This document shows positions 25,175 through 34,645 of a stretch of DNA of 64,000 bases, in pieces (position 1 is the stretch's first letter; every line of letters starts with the position of its first letter). The stretch covers positions 143,588-207,587 of the forward strand of contig CAVYTF010000008.1 of assembly GCA_963771435.1 (NCBI GenBank), in the 5' to 3' direction. A program made the translations under genes and the position numbers. The notes under the pieces were generated by a model. That model did not search any database and was not told where the DNA came from. It saw nothing but the letters and a program-made list of their open reading frames with translations. The stretch is from CAVYTF01 sp963771435. Its GTDB lineage: Bacteria > Bacteroidota > Bacteroidia > Chitinophagales > Chitinophagaceae.

Positions 25175-27804
25175 GTCGGCTTCGGTTTTAATATTCACTT
25201 CTCTTGATTTACTGCCGAGGTTTGGGCCAACAATACCTGCATTTTCCAGTTGATCCATCAATCTTCCTGCGCGGTTGTAGCCAAGTTTCATCCTTCTTTG
25301 AATCAAAGAGGTGGAACCCATTTGATTTACCACAATTAATCTTGCGGCTTCATCAAATAAAGGGTCGCGGTCGGTCAGATCAAAGTCCTTTCCTTCCATT
25401 TCTTTTTCATCCACATACTCCGGCAGCATGAATGCCTGCGGATAGCCGCGCTGGTTGCCAATAAAGTCGCAGACCTTGTCCACTTCGGGCGTATCAACAA
25501 AAGCACATTGCAAGCGGGTGACCTCGCCGTTGTAACTTATGAGCATATCTCCCTTGCCAATGAGTTGTTCTGCGCCGCCAACGTCAAGAATGGTGCGGCT
25601 GTCGATCTTGGAAGAGACTTTAAAGGCTATTCGCGCGGGGAAGTTTGCTTTAATGGTGCCTGTAATGATGTTTACCGAGGGGCGCTGCGTAGCAATGATG
25701 AGATGTATGCCTACTGCGCGGGCAAGTTGGGCTAGACGGGCAATGGGCATCTCAATTTCTTTGCCCGCGGTCATGATAAGATCGGCAAATTCGTCAATGA
25801 CCAATACAATAAAGGGCAAAAACTGGTGGCCTTTCTGTGGATTGAGCCTGCGTTTGGTAAATTTCTCGTTATACTCCTTTATGTTGCGGCAGCCGGCCTC
25901 TTTAAGAAGGTCGTAACGGTTATCCATTTCAATACAAAGGGCATTTAAAGTGTACACTACCTTTTTTGTATCGGTGATAATGGACTCTTCTTCGCCGGGA
26001 AGCTTTGCAAGGAAATGCTTTTCGATAATGCGGTATAAACTAAGCTCCACTTTCTTAGGATCAACCAGCACAAACTTTAAATGGGAAGGATGTTTTTTGT
26101 ATAATAACGAAACAAGCAGGGTATTAATGCCGACTGATTTGCCCTGACCCGTAGCTCCTGCCATCAATAGATGCGGCATGGCAGCGAGGTCAACAATGAA
26201 ATTCTCATTGTCGATCCTTTTGCCTATAGCAATGGGCAGGGAAAAGTTGTTGTTTTGAAATTTATCACTTGCCAAAAGTGTTTTCATGCTTACGACGCTC
26301 TTGCGCACGTTAGGAACTTCAATTCCAATGGTTCCTTTACCTGGAATGGGGGCGATGATACGTATGCCAAGAGCGGCAAGGCTAAGGGCAATGTCATCTT
26401 CCAGGTTTTTAATGCGGCTGATGCGCACGCCAGGGGCAGGAACAATCTCATATAAGGTAACAGTGGGGCCAACGGTTGCTGCGATGCGTTGGATCTCTAT
26501 ATCATAGTTCTGAAGCGTTTTAATTATTTGTGTTTTGTTGGCTTCAAGTTCTGAAGGGTCGTGTACTATCTTTTCGCTGCCATGCGTTTCCAGCAGATCA
26601 AGAGTAGGAAATTTATAATCCCGCAGATCGAGTGTAGGGTCATAATTTATTGTTGCGAGTTCTTCGCTTCTTATTTCAAGCTGGGTGTCGTCCTGGATGT
26701 CATTTTGAACATCTTCAGTGGTGAGTAGTGAATCGTGAGGCGTGATTGGTGAATCGTGAGTGGTGAGTTGGGGTTCGGTGAATTCGTCCTGGGCAGTTTC
26801 CTTTATTTCGAGGGATAAAGACGCTATATTATTGGCATTTGTGGCAAGAGGTTTTGAGGTTGGGGTAGGTTTTTTGACTAATTCAATATCTTCTTCCTGA
26901 ATATTGTGTTCAATAGCGTTTTCTGTAGGCAGTTGTTTTTCTGTAAGAGAGAATTCATGTAAAGGGTTTGGTTCCTCCTCCTTTTGTTTGGGCATTATCA
27001 CGGTAATTGCTGCACCTTCATTCTTCAATTTGTTATTGAAAGTATCATCGATCTTCAATACAGCATTGTCTCCCTGCACAAAAAAAGGCTCGGTGTGCAT
27101 GATGTCATCATCCTCATCGTTTTCTTCCGGCTCTTTATTGATAATCTCAACGCCTTTGTTTATATATTTTTCTTTTGGTTTCCAATTAGGCAGTTTAAAG
27201 ACAGGATTGAAACGCCAGATGATATAGCTAAGGGCGGCCAGCACCAATATTGCACCAGTACCAAACCTACCAATCAATTTCTCCAGCCATTCTTCAAGGA
27301 ATTCCCCTACCGCGCCGCCCCATGAGAAACTGCTGCCGGGCGTAAAGAAGGTGAACGTAACGCTGAAGACAAGCAGGCCAACAATAACATATTTTAGATT
27401 GCGGCTAAGGCTGAATACTTTTTTTGCAAACAATAGATTGATACCCAGCACGAAAAAGAAGCTACACAGAAGATAGGAAGCAAGCCCAAAGCCGTTGTAA
27501 ATAAGGTTATGCGAAGTATAAGCGCCGAGTACGCCGAATAGATTTTGCACATGTTCACCGCTATTGATCAATATTCTTATGCCAAACTGCATTACTTCAG
27601 ACTGATCCTGCTGCCAGGTGAATATGTAGGAAGTGAAAGAGACGAAAAGAAAAAGGCTTATGAGTAAACTTATAGCACCAGCAATCTTGTGTGTGCGGTC
27701 GTCTTTTACGATCTCAGAGACAGTGACATGGGTTTCTTTTTCGGGGTTTAGTTTTTCCGGGAATCGGGGGGAGGGGGGGATGTCTTTTTTAATTTATTGG
27801 CCAT
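25148..27804 (-). CDS. ftsK: DNA translocase FtsK (frameshifted near the N-terminus)
   Basis: Membrane-anchored ATPase that moves chromosomal DNA through the division septum. An N-terminal membrane domain with about four helices is followed by an acidic/proline linker. The RecA-like motor has Walker A GATGQGKS (about residue 480 counted from 27592) and Walker B IVLVIDEFADLIM. The C-terminal gamma winged helix is SLIQRRMKLGYNRAGRLMDQ. The natural start is ATG 27804 (MANKLKK). The frame is lost in the poly-C tracts near 27764-27779, where one C seems missing; after that PRFPEKLNPEKETHVTVSEI runs on into the rest. Reconstructed length is 885 aa. The linker segment LTTHDSPITPHDSLLTTED is encoded by a GTGAGT/GTGAATC word repeat. 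Confidence 0.95.
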
Positions 27805-27818
27805 ACTGTTATAACGCA

Positions 27819-27826
27819 CAAATATA
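27819..27826 (-). promoter_or_regulatory. Candidate -7 box for ftsK
   Basis: On the minus strand TATATTTG matches TAnnTTTG exactly, about 15 bp before the ftsK ATG. The leader would be very short, which is acceptable in Bacteroidota but not proof. Confidence 0.35.
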
Positions 27827-27944
27827 CTGGAGTTGCGGGAGAGAATGTTAATAAGGGCGACCGATATATGCTACCCCTGTTTGCCCTACTATCAATAAGG
27901 AATGACCTTAAAGCGGGGTTGCTATGGCCTTATTACGGCATTAG

Positions 27945-28170
27945 AATGGCTTTGGATGGGCCTTGGGTGGGAGTAGGATGGGCTTTAGGTGGGAGTAAGG
28001 TCTCTATAAGGTCTCTATAAAGTCTCTATAAGGTCTCTATAAGGGGTAATAAAATTGGAGGAAAAATGGAAAAAGAGCCGGAGAATTTGTATTTTGTGGC
28101 AAGAAATACCTCACCTGCAAGGAAGTTGGGAAGGTAGAAAATATTTCTTGTATTGCAAAAAATAAAAGAG
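27945..28170. repeat. Dispersed intergenic element, copy 1, with four 11-bp units
   Basis: Four consecutive 11-mers, GGTCTCTATAA (27999), GGTCTCTATAA, AGTCTCTATAA, GGTCTCTATAA (ending 28042), preceded by GGGCTTTAGGTGGGAGTAA at about 22-bp spacing. Downstream words AAAATTGGAGG and GAAAATATTTCTTG are shared with the copy at 49430-49630. It lies in the 520-bp divergent region between ftsK (-) and the 28323 gene (+), which holds no gene otherwise. Confidence 0.8.
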
Positions 28171-28322
28171 GGAATCGTGTTGCAATTAAAAGTAAAATAT
28201 CGTACTTTTAGATGAAATAAACATATTTGAAATTGGTTGGAGTATTATGGATCTTGTTTAGTGAAAAGGGTGTTTGAAAGTGATGGACTTATCTTTTATT
28301 TTATTCTATAAAATTGATATTT

Positions 28323-29502
28323 ATGGCGGAAGAATATAAACAACCATCGTTTGAAGAATCGGAAAAAGAAAGAGCTGATAAAGATGAGGTTAACAGAAGA
28401 CGTATGGACAAGATCCGGCTAGATACCTATAACTGGATGAAAGAGGATAAGGCAGTACAGGAATACCTGCAGCAGTTCAGCGCCTATTCTCAAGATGGTT
28501 TTATGCGCCATTATGCCTTTTGCAAGTCCTTATTTACAGAATACGGTGATAATTCAAACGCTATTAAAGAACAACGGGACGAAGGAAATATATACGAGGC
28601 TCAACAAAGGCTAATGGATATACAAAGAAAAAAGTTGTTTGACGTGATGCTGCAATGGGACGCAAACCTTCTTAAGCCTGAAGGTATTGTATGCTCGTGG
28701 GACTTTTATGTATGGAGAGAAGTACTTTCTCAATGCCCGTTCATAACACCCATATCGCAGGAAGAATTTGACCTGTTTATGCGATACGCGCTCAGTTCTG
28801 ACTTTAACTATAATGAAGATATACATTTTATAGACTCTGAACGATGTTGATGAAAATGGCCAGTCAGATCTGCCCGAATGGTTTTTATTTGAAAACCTGT
28901 ATACAGGGAATGATAAATACTTGTTACTACCACATACAAGAACTGAAAAAGAGGAATATTACAGAGGTTTGGGTTTTGATGAACGTAATAACGAGCTGGA
29001 AAAGAAATATGAAAAGGGAGAATTACAGAGACCGGTAAAGGATGAGCGCCCTATGGCCCCATACTATTATTATAATGGCATTGAAGACTTCGTAAAGCGA
29101 TTTGAAAATAAAGAAGCGCTGAATAAATTTCATAACTATTACGACCGTAATACGGAGTTTTTAATACGTGAAGATGAAGAAGAGCAGGAACATGGTTATC
29201 TTAATGAACGCGTTCAGGATATTGTGATGTATTTAAGAGACATAAGAGAAAAAATACCCGTTAGTGCACAAAGCGATTGGCGGCTGGCTGTGATAGAGGC
29301 CTGGGATAATTATAATAAAAAACAAATTCAGACAGATCTGCAATATGCATACAGTGATTATTGTAACCGCCTGGCTAACGGCGTTGCCTATTTAAAAGAT
29401 GAGAAAGAAACCATGCACATGGCGGAATTGGCAGAAAACGTGAAGAACCAGATCCTGGATGGGCGTGAACTGAACGGAGAGCCGAGAAACTTTGACTTTT
29501 AG
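28323..29502 (+). CDS. Unrecognised acidic helical protein (frameshifted)
   Basis: Reconstructed 392 aa starting MAEEYKQPSFEESEKERADK. The first frame stops after IDSERC because of one extra base at about 28842; the next frame continues DVDENGQSDLPEWFLFENLY to the end, GEPRNFDF. It is highly charged and mostly helical, with aromatic patches (WDFYVWREVLSQ, RPMAPYYYYNGIEDFVKRFE, WRLAVIEAWDNYNKKQ), and has no signal peptide or membrane helix. I recognise no domain. It converges with the 29499 gene; their stop codons overlap by a few bases. Both look like cytoplasmic, coiled proteins and might act together, but that is a guess from position. Confidence 0.75.
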
Positions 29503-30258
29503 TTGTTGCTTATTACAAGGGCTTTGGCATGAAGGTTTGCGACAATGCGCAGGAGGCTGCAGCGTTTGAGGAATTCATCCCATACGCTGAAAAGGGCGGT
29601 GGTTTCTGCATTGAGCATGGTATAATTATCTAAGGCTTTGTGGCAAGTGCCTATAAGGATACCTGCGGCGGTCTTCATGCACTCTAGTGTAGGCATAAAA
29701 CATTTCATGTTCATTTTCAAACGCTACAATGTCAATGGCGTTGTTTATATAGTCAGCACTGTGTTTGTAATTCAAATCATTGAATTGCTGATATACTTTG
29801 TTTGCTTCTTCTTCGTCGGCCTCAATATATTCATTGAGGGCTTCTTCCTGAGGCTTTTGGCCTTCATATACTTCCAACATTGTAGCATGATACGCCTGTA
29901 TTTCCTCATAGGTTTTTGCCTGACTTTCTGTAAGGCTTTCCATATTGGCTTCGGTGACTATGTATGAATCGGCAGAGAGCTTGTCGGCAATGGCGCGAGC
30001 TTCATTAAAAGTAGCTGTTACTTTTGCCAATTGCTCGCGAAGGGCATCTATTCTTTTGTTTATGCCGAGGAATGCTTTGTATAGCCTGTCTGCAAATTCG
30101 TTCATCTTCCATTGATAGTCGTGGAGCTTTAAATAGGCGGCAAGGAACTGTTCGTCCAATTCTGTTGGAGCAATTTTGCCGGGCATGTAGGTAATTTTTA
30201 TCTCCCTACACTGATGCTTATATACTATCTTTTTTGTTTCTTCTGTGGGTTGGTTCAT
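29499..30258 (-). CDS. Unrecognised coiled-coil protein (frameshifted)
   Basis: Reconstructed 252 aa. The N-terminal 190 residues (MNQPTEETKKIVYKHQCREI onward) are a helical, glutamate/alanine-rich region with a likely coiled coil around 60-150 (LYKAFLGINKRIDALREQLA). At about 29684-29691 one extra base shifts the frame. The other frame carries CMKTAAGILIGTCHKALDNY, TTALFSVWDEFLKRCSLLRI and ends KALVISNN, a sensible hydrophobic helical C-terminus, whereas the uncorrected tail is arginine-rich and random. No family recognised. Upstream on the same strand, 28 bp away, lies the MORN/TPR gene, so the two may be co-transcribed. Confidence 0.7.
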
Positions 30259-30286
30259 AGTGTAAATTATAAATTTTTTAGTTTTT

Positions 30287-31452
30287 TCAAGGGGTGCTCT
30301 TTGCCTGACAGTAGTTTGTTAGCGCCTCTGTTATCATTTCTGATCTTTCTCCTAAAAAGACGGCTTCCTGCAAATCGTTGCATATTTTTTCTTGTTCCAG
30401 CGCAGGGATAGGAACTTTGTCTTTTGACGCTAAGACTGTTACCTCACTATTTTTTGTTATTGTGCGACTATTTGCAAATTCATACTTTCTTATTCTTGCA
30501 AAAGCCCTATTTGCTAATGCTACATCCATATAAGGCTCAAATTTTAATGCTTTATCCAGATCAGCAATAGCCTCGTCAAACTGAAAATCATTTAATTTAA
30601 GTGTCCCTCTCGAAAAGTATGCACTTGCATAGGTGCTATCTAATTCTATAGCTTTGGAGCAATATTTAATAGCTGCTTTTGTATCTCCTTCCTGGTTGCT
30701 CTCATTGCTTTTTGTCATCAATTGGTTTATCTTTTCAAGATCAGGGTCTGGAATTACTTTCCCATTTTTTATAAAAACTTTTTCTTTTACTTTCCCATTA
30801 GAATAATATTTAAAAACACTGTCCGTGACTTCCCCGTTTCGATAAAATCCTCTTTGCTTTACCTGCCCATTAGGATAATAATCCTCCCAAAATCCTTCCT
30901 CTTTCCCATTTTTAAATTCCCCTTTCTGTCTTAAAGAACCATCTTTGTAATATTCCTTATCTAAGCCATCTTCAAGGCCATCTTTATAGAACTTTTCTAC
31001 TTCTACTTGCTGATCTTGATAATATATCGTACGGAGCCCATTTACTTTTCCATTTATAAATGTTCCTTCTCCCTGCTTTCTTCCACTATAATAGTAGTCA
31101 ATGAATAGGCCACTATATGGTATGCCATGAAAATGCCAAACATTATTATTACTTTTTTCTAATCGCTTTGAAGAGAGTATTTCTTTATACTATCAGGCCT
31201 GTTACGATACTCCTTTGTAAAAATAAATGTAGCCCCATCAAATTGTCCGTAGCCTAAGAGATCTAGCGTGTCTTTATTTTTTATTACTGCGATATCGGCA
31301 ACATCCGTTGCCAAGATCTCATTCCCAGGTTCAGGATCTTTTATAACCGGTATTGAATCAACCACAAACATTATTTTGTCGTTTGAGGTTTGACAAAATG
31401 CATGTGTACAGGCTATTAAAGATGCAGTTACTAATAAAATAATCTTATTCAT
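30287..31452 (-). CDS. Exported MORN-type (YwqK-like) repeat and TPR protein (frameshifted)
   Basis: Reconstructed ~388 aa. A signal peptide (MNKIILLVTASLIACTHAFC) is followed by ~80 residues ending near KEYRNRPDSIKKYSLQ. One A appears missing in the run at 31167-31169; in the next frame five or six MORN-2/YwqK repeats follow: IDYYYSGRKQGEGTFINGKV, YKDGLEDGLDKEYYKDGSL, GKEEGFWEDYYPNGQVKQRG and similar. The C-terminal 145 residues are TPR (IKYCSKAIELDSTYASAYFS, DEAIADLDKALKFEPYMDVA). The middle lacks any start codon, so a plain ORF search reports only the two ends. Likely periplasmic or surface; YwqK-like repeats are often found in toxin-neighbourhood proteins, but no toxin is evident here. 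Confidence 0.75.
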
Positions 31453-31491
31453 GCGCTCTATATAAATCATATAGAATATTTGATGACCGTC

Positions 31492-32487
31492 TTATACAAA
31501 ACTTTCTTCCGCTAAAACCTTTTCCTCTTTAAATGCTTCGCGGGGCTTTAAGCCAAGGAGTTGAAACATGGCGTTGTCTTCTTCAAAACTGGGGTTGGGT
31601 GTGGTGAGTAATTTTTCACCGGCAAAAATAGAGTTGGCGCCTGCAAGGAAACAAAGGGCCTGTTCTGCAAGGCTCATTTCTGTTCTGCCTGCGCTGAGGC
31701 GTACCATTGCTTTGGGCATGAGGATGCGGGCAGTGGCAATCATGCGTATCATATCCCAGACATCCGTTTTCTTATTTTCTGCAAGCGGCGTGCCTTTGAT
31801 AGCTACTAAAGCGTTGATGGGTACGCTTTCGGGATGTTCAGGCATTGTTGATAATGTATGCAGCATTTTTATACGGTCGTCATGCGTTTCGCCCAAGCCT
31901 ATGATGCCGCCGCAGCAGACACTTACGCCTGCTTTGCGAACGTTGTCGAGGGTGTTGAGGCGATCCTCATAAGTGCGCGTAGTGATGATCTCGCTGTAAT
32001 GCTCTTTGCTTGTGTCGAGGTTGTGGTTGTAAGCGTAGAGGCCCGCATCGGCTAATTTAGCTGCCTGCGTTTCAGTTAACATGCCGAGTGTGCAGCAGAC
32101 TTCCATGCCCATTTCGTTTACGCCTTTTACCATATCAAGGACACGGTCAAAGTCACGGTTGTCGCGCACTTCGCGCCAAGCAGCGCCCATGCAAAAGCGT
32201 GTGCTGCCTGCATCTTTTGCTTTTTGAGCGTATTGCAACACTTCATCTTTCTGCATGAGCGCCTGAACATTTACGCCTGTATTATAGCGCGCGGCCTGGG
32301 GGCAATAGGCGCAATCTTCGCTGCAACCGCCTGTCTTTATGCTGAGCAAAGTACAGACCTGTACTTCGGCGGTGTCGTTGTGTTTTCTATGGATATTTGC
32401 TGCGCGGAAGACGAGTTCGAGCAAAGGGGTGTTGTAAATGTCATGCACTTCGGAGAGCTGCCAATCGTTTCTTATTGTATTGTTCAT
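31492..32487 (-). CDS. bioB: Biotin synthase BioB
   Basis: Radical-SAM enzyme inserting sulfur into dethiobiotin. The cluster motif is GGCSEDCAYCPQ (C55, C59, C62), followed by FCMGAAWREVRDNRDFDRVL, CCTLGMLTETQAAKLADAG, YNHNLDTSKEHYSEIITTRT and CCGGIIGLGETHDDRIKML, all BioB signatures, and the C-terminal LSAGRTEMSLAEQALCFLAG with the arginine ligand of the 2Fe-2S cluster. 331 aa is normal. No other bio gene lies nearby. It diverges from the Rrf2 regulator; the 190-bp gap contains CACAAAGGGCACAAAG-type word repeats (about 32572-32622). Confidence 0.97.
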   Translation of the reverse strand: MNNTIRNDWQLSEVHDIYNTPLLELVFRAANIHRKHNDTAEVQVCTLLSIKTGGCSEDCAYCPQAARYNTGVNVQALMQKDEVLQYAQKAKDAGSTRFCMGAAWREVRDNRDFDRVLDMVKGVNEMGMEVCCTLGMLTETQAAKLADAGLYAYNHNLDTSKEHYSEIITTRTYEDRLNTLDNVRKAGVSVCCGGIIGLGETHDDRIKMLHTLSTMPEHPESVPINALVAIKGTPLAENKKTDVWDMIRMIATARILMPKAMVRLSAGRTEMSLAEQALCFLAGANSIFAGEKLLTTPNPSFEEDNAMFQLLGLKPREAFKEEKVLAEESFV

Positions 32488-32679
32488 TGAAGGACTTTAT
32501 ACAACAAATGTAATGCAGCGGACGGATAAAAAAAGTCGGATGTGCCTATACGTAGCTAAAGTAAAGAAATTAACCACAAAGGGCACAAAGAAATACCCAC
32601 AAAGGACACAAAGAGAACTGTAAGTGAAAAAACTGCATAGCCATGCAATTATTCAAAAAAAATATTTATTATTGTAAGC

Positions 32680-33087
32680 ATGTTATCGAAGAAAACACAA
32701 TACGCTTTTAAGGCTTTGATGTACCTGGCGCAAAAGCAGGACAGGGGGCCGGTGCTGATAGCGGAGATAGCGGAGCAGAAGAAAATACCGTTGAAGTTCC
32801 TGGAGACCATCTTGCTGGAACTTAGAAAGGATGGCATACTCGGGAGTAAAAAGGGGAAAGGCGGCGGGTATTTTATGGTGAAAAATGCTGACAAGATATT
32901 TCTTGCAGATATAATGCGCCTTGTGGATGGCCCAATAGCGTTGCTGCCCTGCGTGAGCCTGCATTTTTATGAAAAGTGCAGCGACTGTGATGAGGATAGT
33001 TGCGGCTTAAAGCGTGTGATGATAGAGGTTCGGGATGCTAACCTTGCTATATTGGAGAATAAAACGGTTGCGGATATTGCGGGGTGA
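32680..33087 (+). CDS. Rrf2-family transcriptional regulator
   Basis: 135 aa. The winged helix-turn-helix is LSKKTQYAFKALMYLAQKQD and IAEQKKIPLKFLETILLELR, followed by KDGILGSKKGKGGGYFMVK, typical of Rrf2. Cysteines in LLPCVSLHFYEKCSDCDEDS and SCGLK match the three-cysteine iron-sulfur loop found in IscR/NsrR/RsrR-like members, so it probably senses Fe-S status, NO or redox state. It faces away from bioB, an Fe-S enzyme gene; control of bioB is possible but not shown. Confidence 0.92.
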   Translation: MLSKKTQYAFKALMYLAQKQDRGPVLIAEIAEQKKIPLKFLETILLELRKDGILGSKKGKGGGYFMVKNADKIFLADIMRLVDGPIALLPCVSLHFYEKCSDCDEDSCGLKRVMIEVRDANLAILENKTVADIAG

Positions 33088-33217
33088 GGTGTTAGCTATT
33101 AGCTATGAGCTTTGAGCGATGAGTTGTTAGCAAGTGAATGTTATGAAACAGAGGCTTGATCCATTGCTACAATCCGTGCGAACAGGCATGTCCAAAAATA
33201 ATAGTTTTGCTTATTAC

Positions 33218-33241
33218 GCAGGGTCGCTGCGCAGACCCTGC
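33218..33241. repeat. REP-like 24-bp inverted repeat
   Basis: GCAGGGTC-GCTGCGCA-GACCCTGC: an 8-bp perfect stem with 8-nt loop, lying between the Rrf2 gene and a small membrane protein gene. Upstream, 33093-33135 is made of GAGCTTTGAGC/TTAGCTATGAG words. No T tract follows, so it is not a terminator. Confidence 0.55.
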
Positions 33242-33312
33242 TGAGACAAAAGCTTTCAGTTTATGTATTTTGATTGGTTAGACACCAACCGATAAAGGGA
33301 AAATTGAAAAAA

Positions 33313-33750
33313 ATGTTATTAAAATGGTATTATAATATATGGATGGATGGGATAGTTAAAATGCGTTCTCTACCTCAAAATCAAGGCATTTGGAAGTTTT
33401 ATACAATGTCTTTTATGACATTGGCCATGTCTTTTAATTTAATGTTACTCATATCTATCCTGCAAAGAAATATTTTGCATACTTATTTTTATAAGATTGA
33501 TATTCACATCATGCAAGGAACAACATCAAGGATAAATGGTGTTACAGAATGGTTTATACTTTATGGTATGCTGCCTTTATTAATAAACTACCTACTAATT
33601 TTCAGGGGTCAGCGTTACGAAAAACTCATTAATAAGTATAAATTATATAATGGTAAATTGTTTGCATGGTATACTATCGGGTCACTTTTTTTACCTATTG
33701 TTTTAATATATGGCGTTGGCTTGCTTTGGAAGTTGTGTATTATAAAATAG
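33313..33750 (+). CDS. Hypothetical membrane protein
   Basis: 145 aa from MLLKWYYNIWMDG; an upstream TTG would add a less likely leader. Three hydrophobic helices: FYTMSFMTLAMSFNLMLLIS (about 30-50), GVTEWFILYGMLPLLINYLL (about 78-98) and LFAWYTIGSLFLPIVLIYGV (about 118-140). Short basic loops (RGQRYEKLINKYK) suggest an integral inner-membrane protein. Family not recognised. It is AT-richer than its neighbours and stands alone. Confidence 0.65.
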   Translation: MLLKWYYNIWMDGIVKMRSLPQNQGIWKFYTMSFMTLAMSFNLMLLISILQRNILHTYFYKIDIHIMQGTTSRINGVTEWFILYGMLPLLINYLLIFRGQRYEKLINKYKLYNGKLFAWYTIGSLFLPIVLIYGVGLLWKLCIIK

Positions 33751-33877
33751 GTAATGTATTAAAAGGGGAATGTATTAAAAGTGTTATGGGGTCATTTTAT
33801 GTAGTGTATTAAACATGTTGTTGGTTGTTTTTGAGTGTTTTAGGTATTGATAATCAATAAAAGGATAGTTAAAATAA

Positions 33878-34457
33878 TCACATTTTAACCACCTTACGCG
33901 TAAATGTTTTATTACCAATAATTATAGTTGCAATGTACATGCCCTGCGCGGAAGGAGTGAAAGTATATTGATGCGTGCCCTGTTGCTGCATTTCGTTGTT
34001 TACAACGTTTGTTACTAACTGGCCTAAGGCATTGTAAATCCTTATCTGTACATTTTGCGGTTGGTTGATACCATATTTGAATGGTAAACGCTCCTTGTGA
34101 GGGATTTGGATAAACAGCTATACCGTTCTCAGTTTCCGTTATGGTTGGTGTTTGTTCAATACCTGGTAGTTCTTCTTTTGCTGTGTAAATAGTGCCGCAG
34201 CTGTATGTTGTAGTACTGCTATAAGTAGTGGATGAAAAACCGGTACTGCATAGAGAGCTTGGTTTGGTGGCCCCGTTCTCAAAAGCAAGGGCGGTGCCAG
34301 TAGCATTTGCTGCTACTAAATTAAGCGCGCCGCTTGTGGAAGTTGTATAAGAAAGTATTTGTGCGCTGCCGGTATTGGATAAAGCAATCAATAAGCACAG
34401 CATTATAGCTATTGTATAGGGACGTTTGCTATGTAAGTAAGTAGAAATTAGTTTCAT
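33878..34457 (-). CDS. Small T9SS-secreted protein with type A sorting domain (frameshifted)
   Basis: Reconstructed 192 aa. A signal peptide ends near ALSNTGSAQ. A short Ser/Thr-rich mature part (YTTSTSGALNLVAANATGTA, SSTTYSSTTTYSC) is followed by the type IX secretion C-terminal domain: AVYPNPSQGAFTI, then after removing one extra base at about 34079 KYGINQPQNVQIRIYNALGQ, MYIATIIIGNKTFTRKVVKM. The ending KxxK/KVVKM and the YNALGQ motif are diagnostic of Por/Gld sorting domains. The mature part is very short for a T9SS substrate and resembles the start of a longer adhesin, so it could be a remnant. Confidence 0.8.
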
Positions 34458-34645
34458 GGCTTATGATTGTTGCATTAAAAACCAGCTGCGAAAGTAAAAC
34501 TTTTGGGTTTTCTTATCGGGAGGTAACAATTATTTTACTTTCAGAGAGAACGCAGGGTATTGTAATGAAGTTTAATTCAATGCCTGCCATTTTGCTTCCT
34601 ATCGCAGGCATTTCCTTAAAAACCCATTACTTTGCAGGGTTAAGC

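Noticed and set aside
33218..33241. Terminator for the Rrf2 gene
   Set aside because: The GCAGGGTC/GACCCTGC stem is strong but not followed by a T tract, and it lies about 130 bp after the stop. Kept as a REP-like repeat instead.
33755..33795. Direct repeat AATGTATTAAAAG x2 downstream of the 33313 gene
   Set aside because: Two copies only, low complexity, AT-rich; no more than expected by chance in such sequence.
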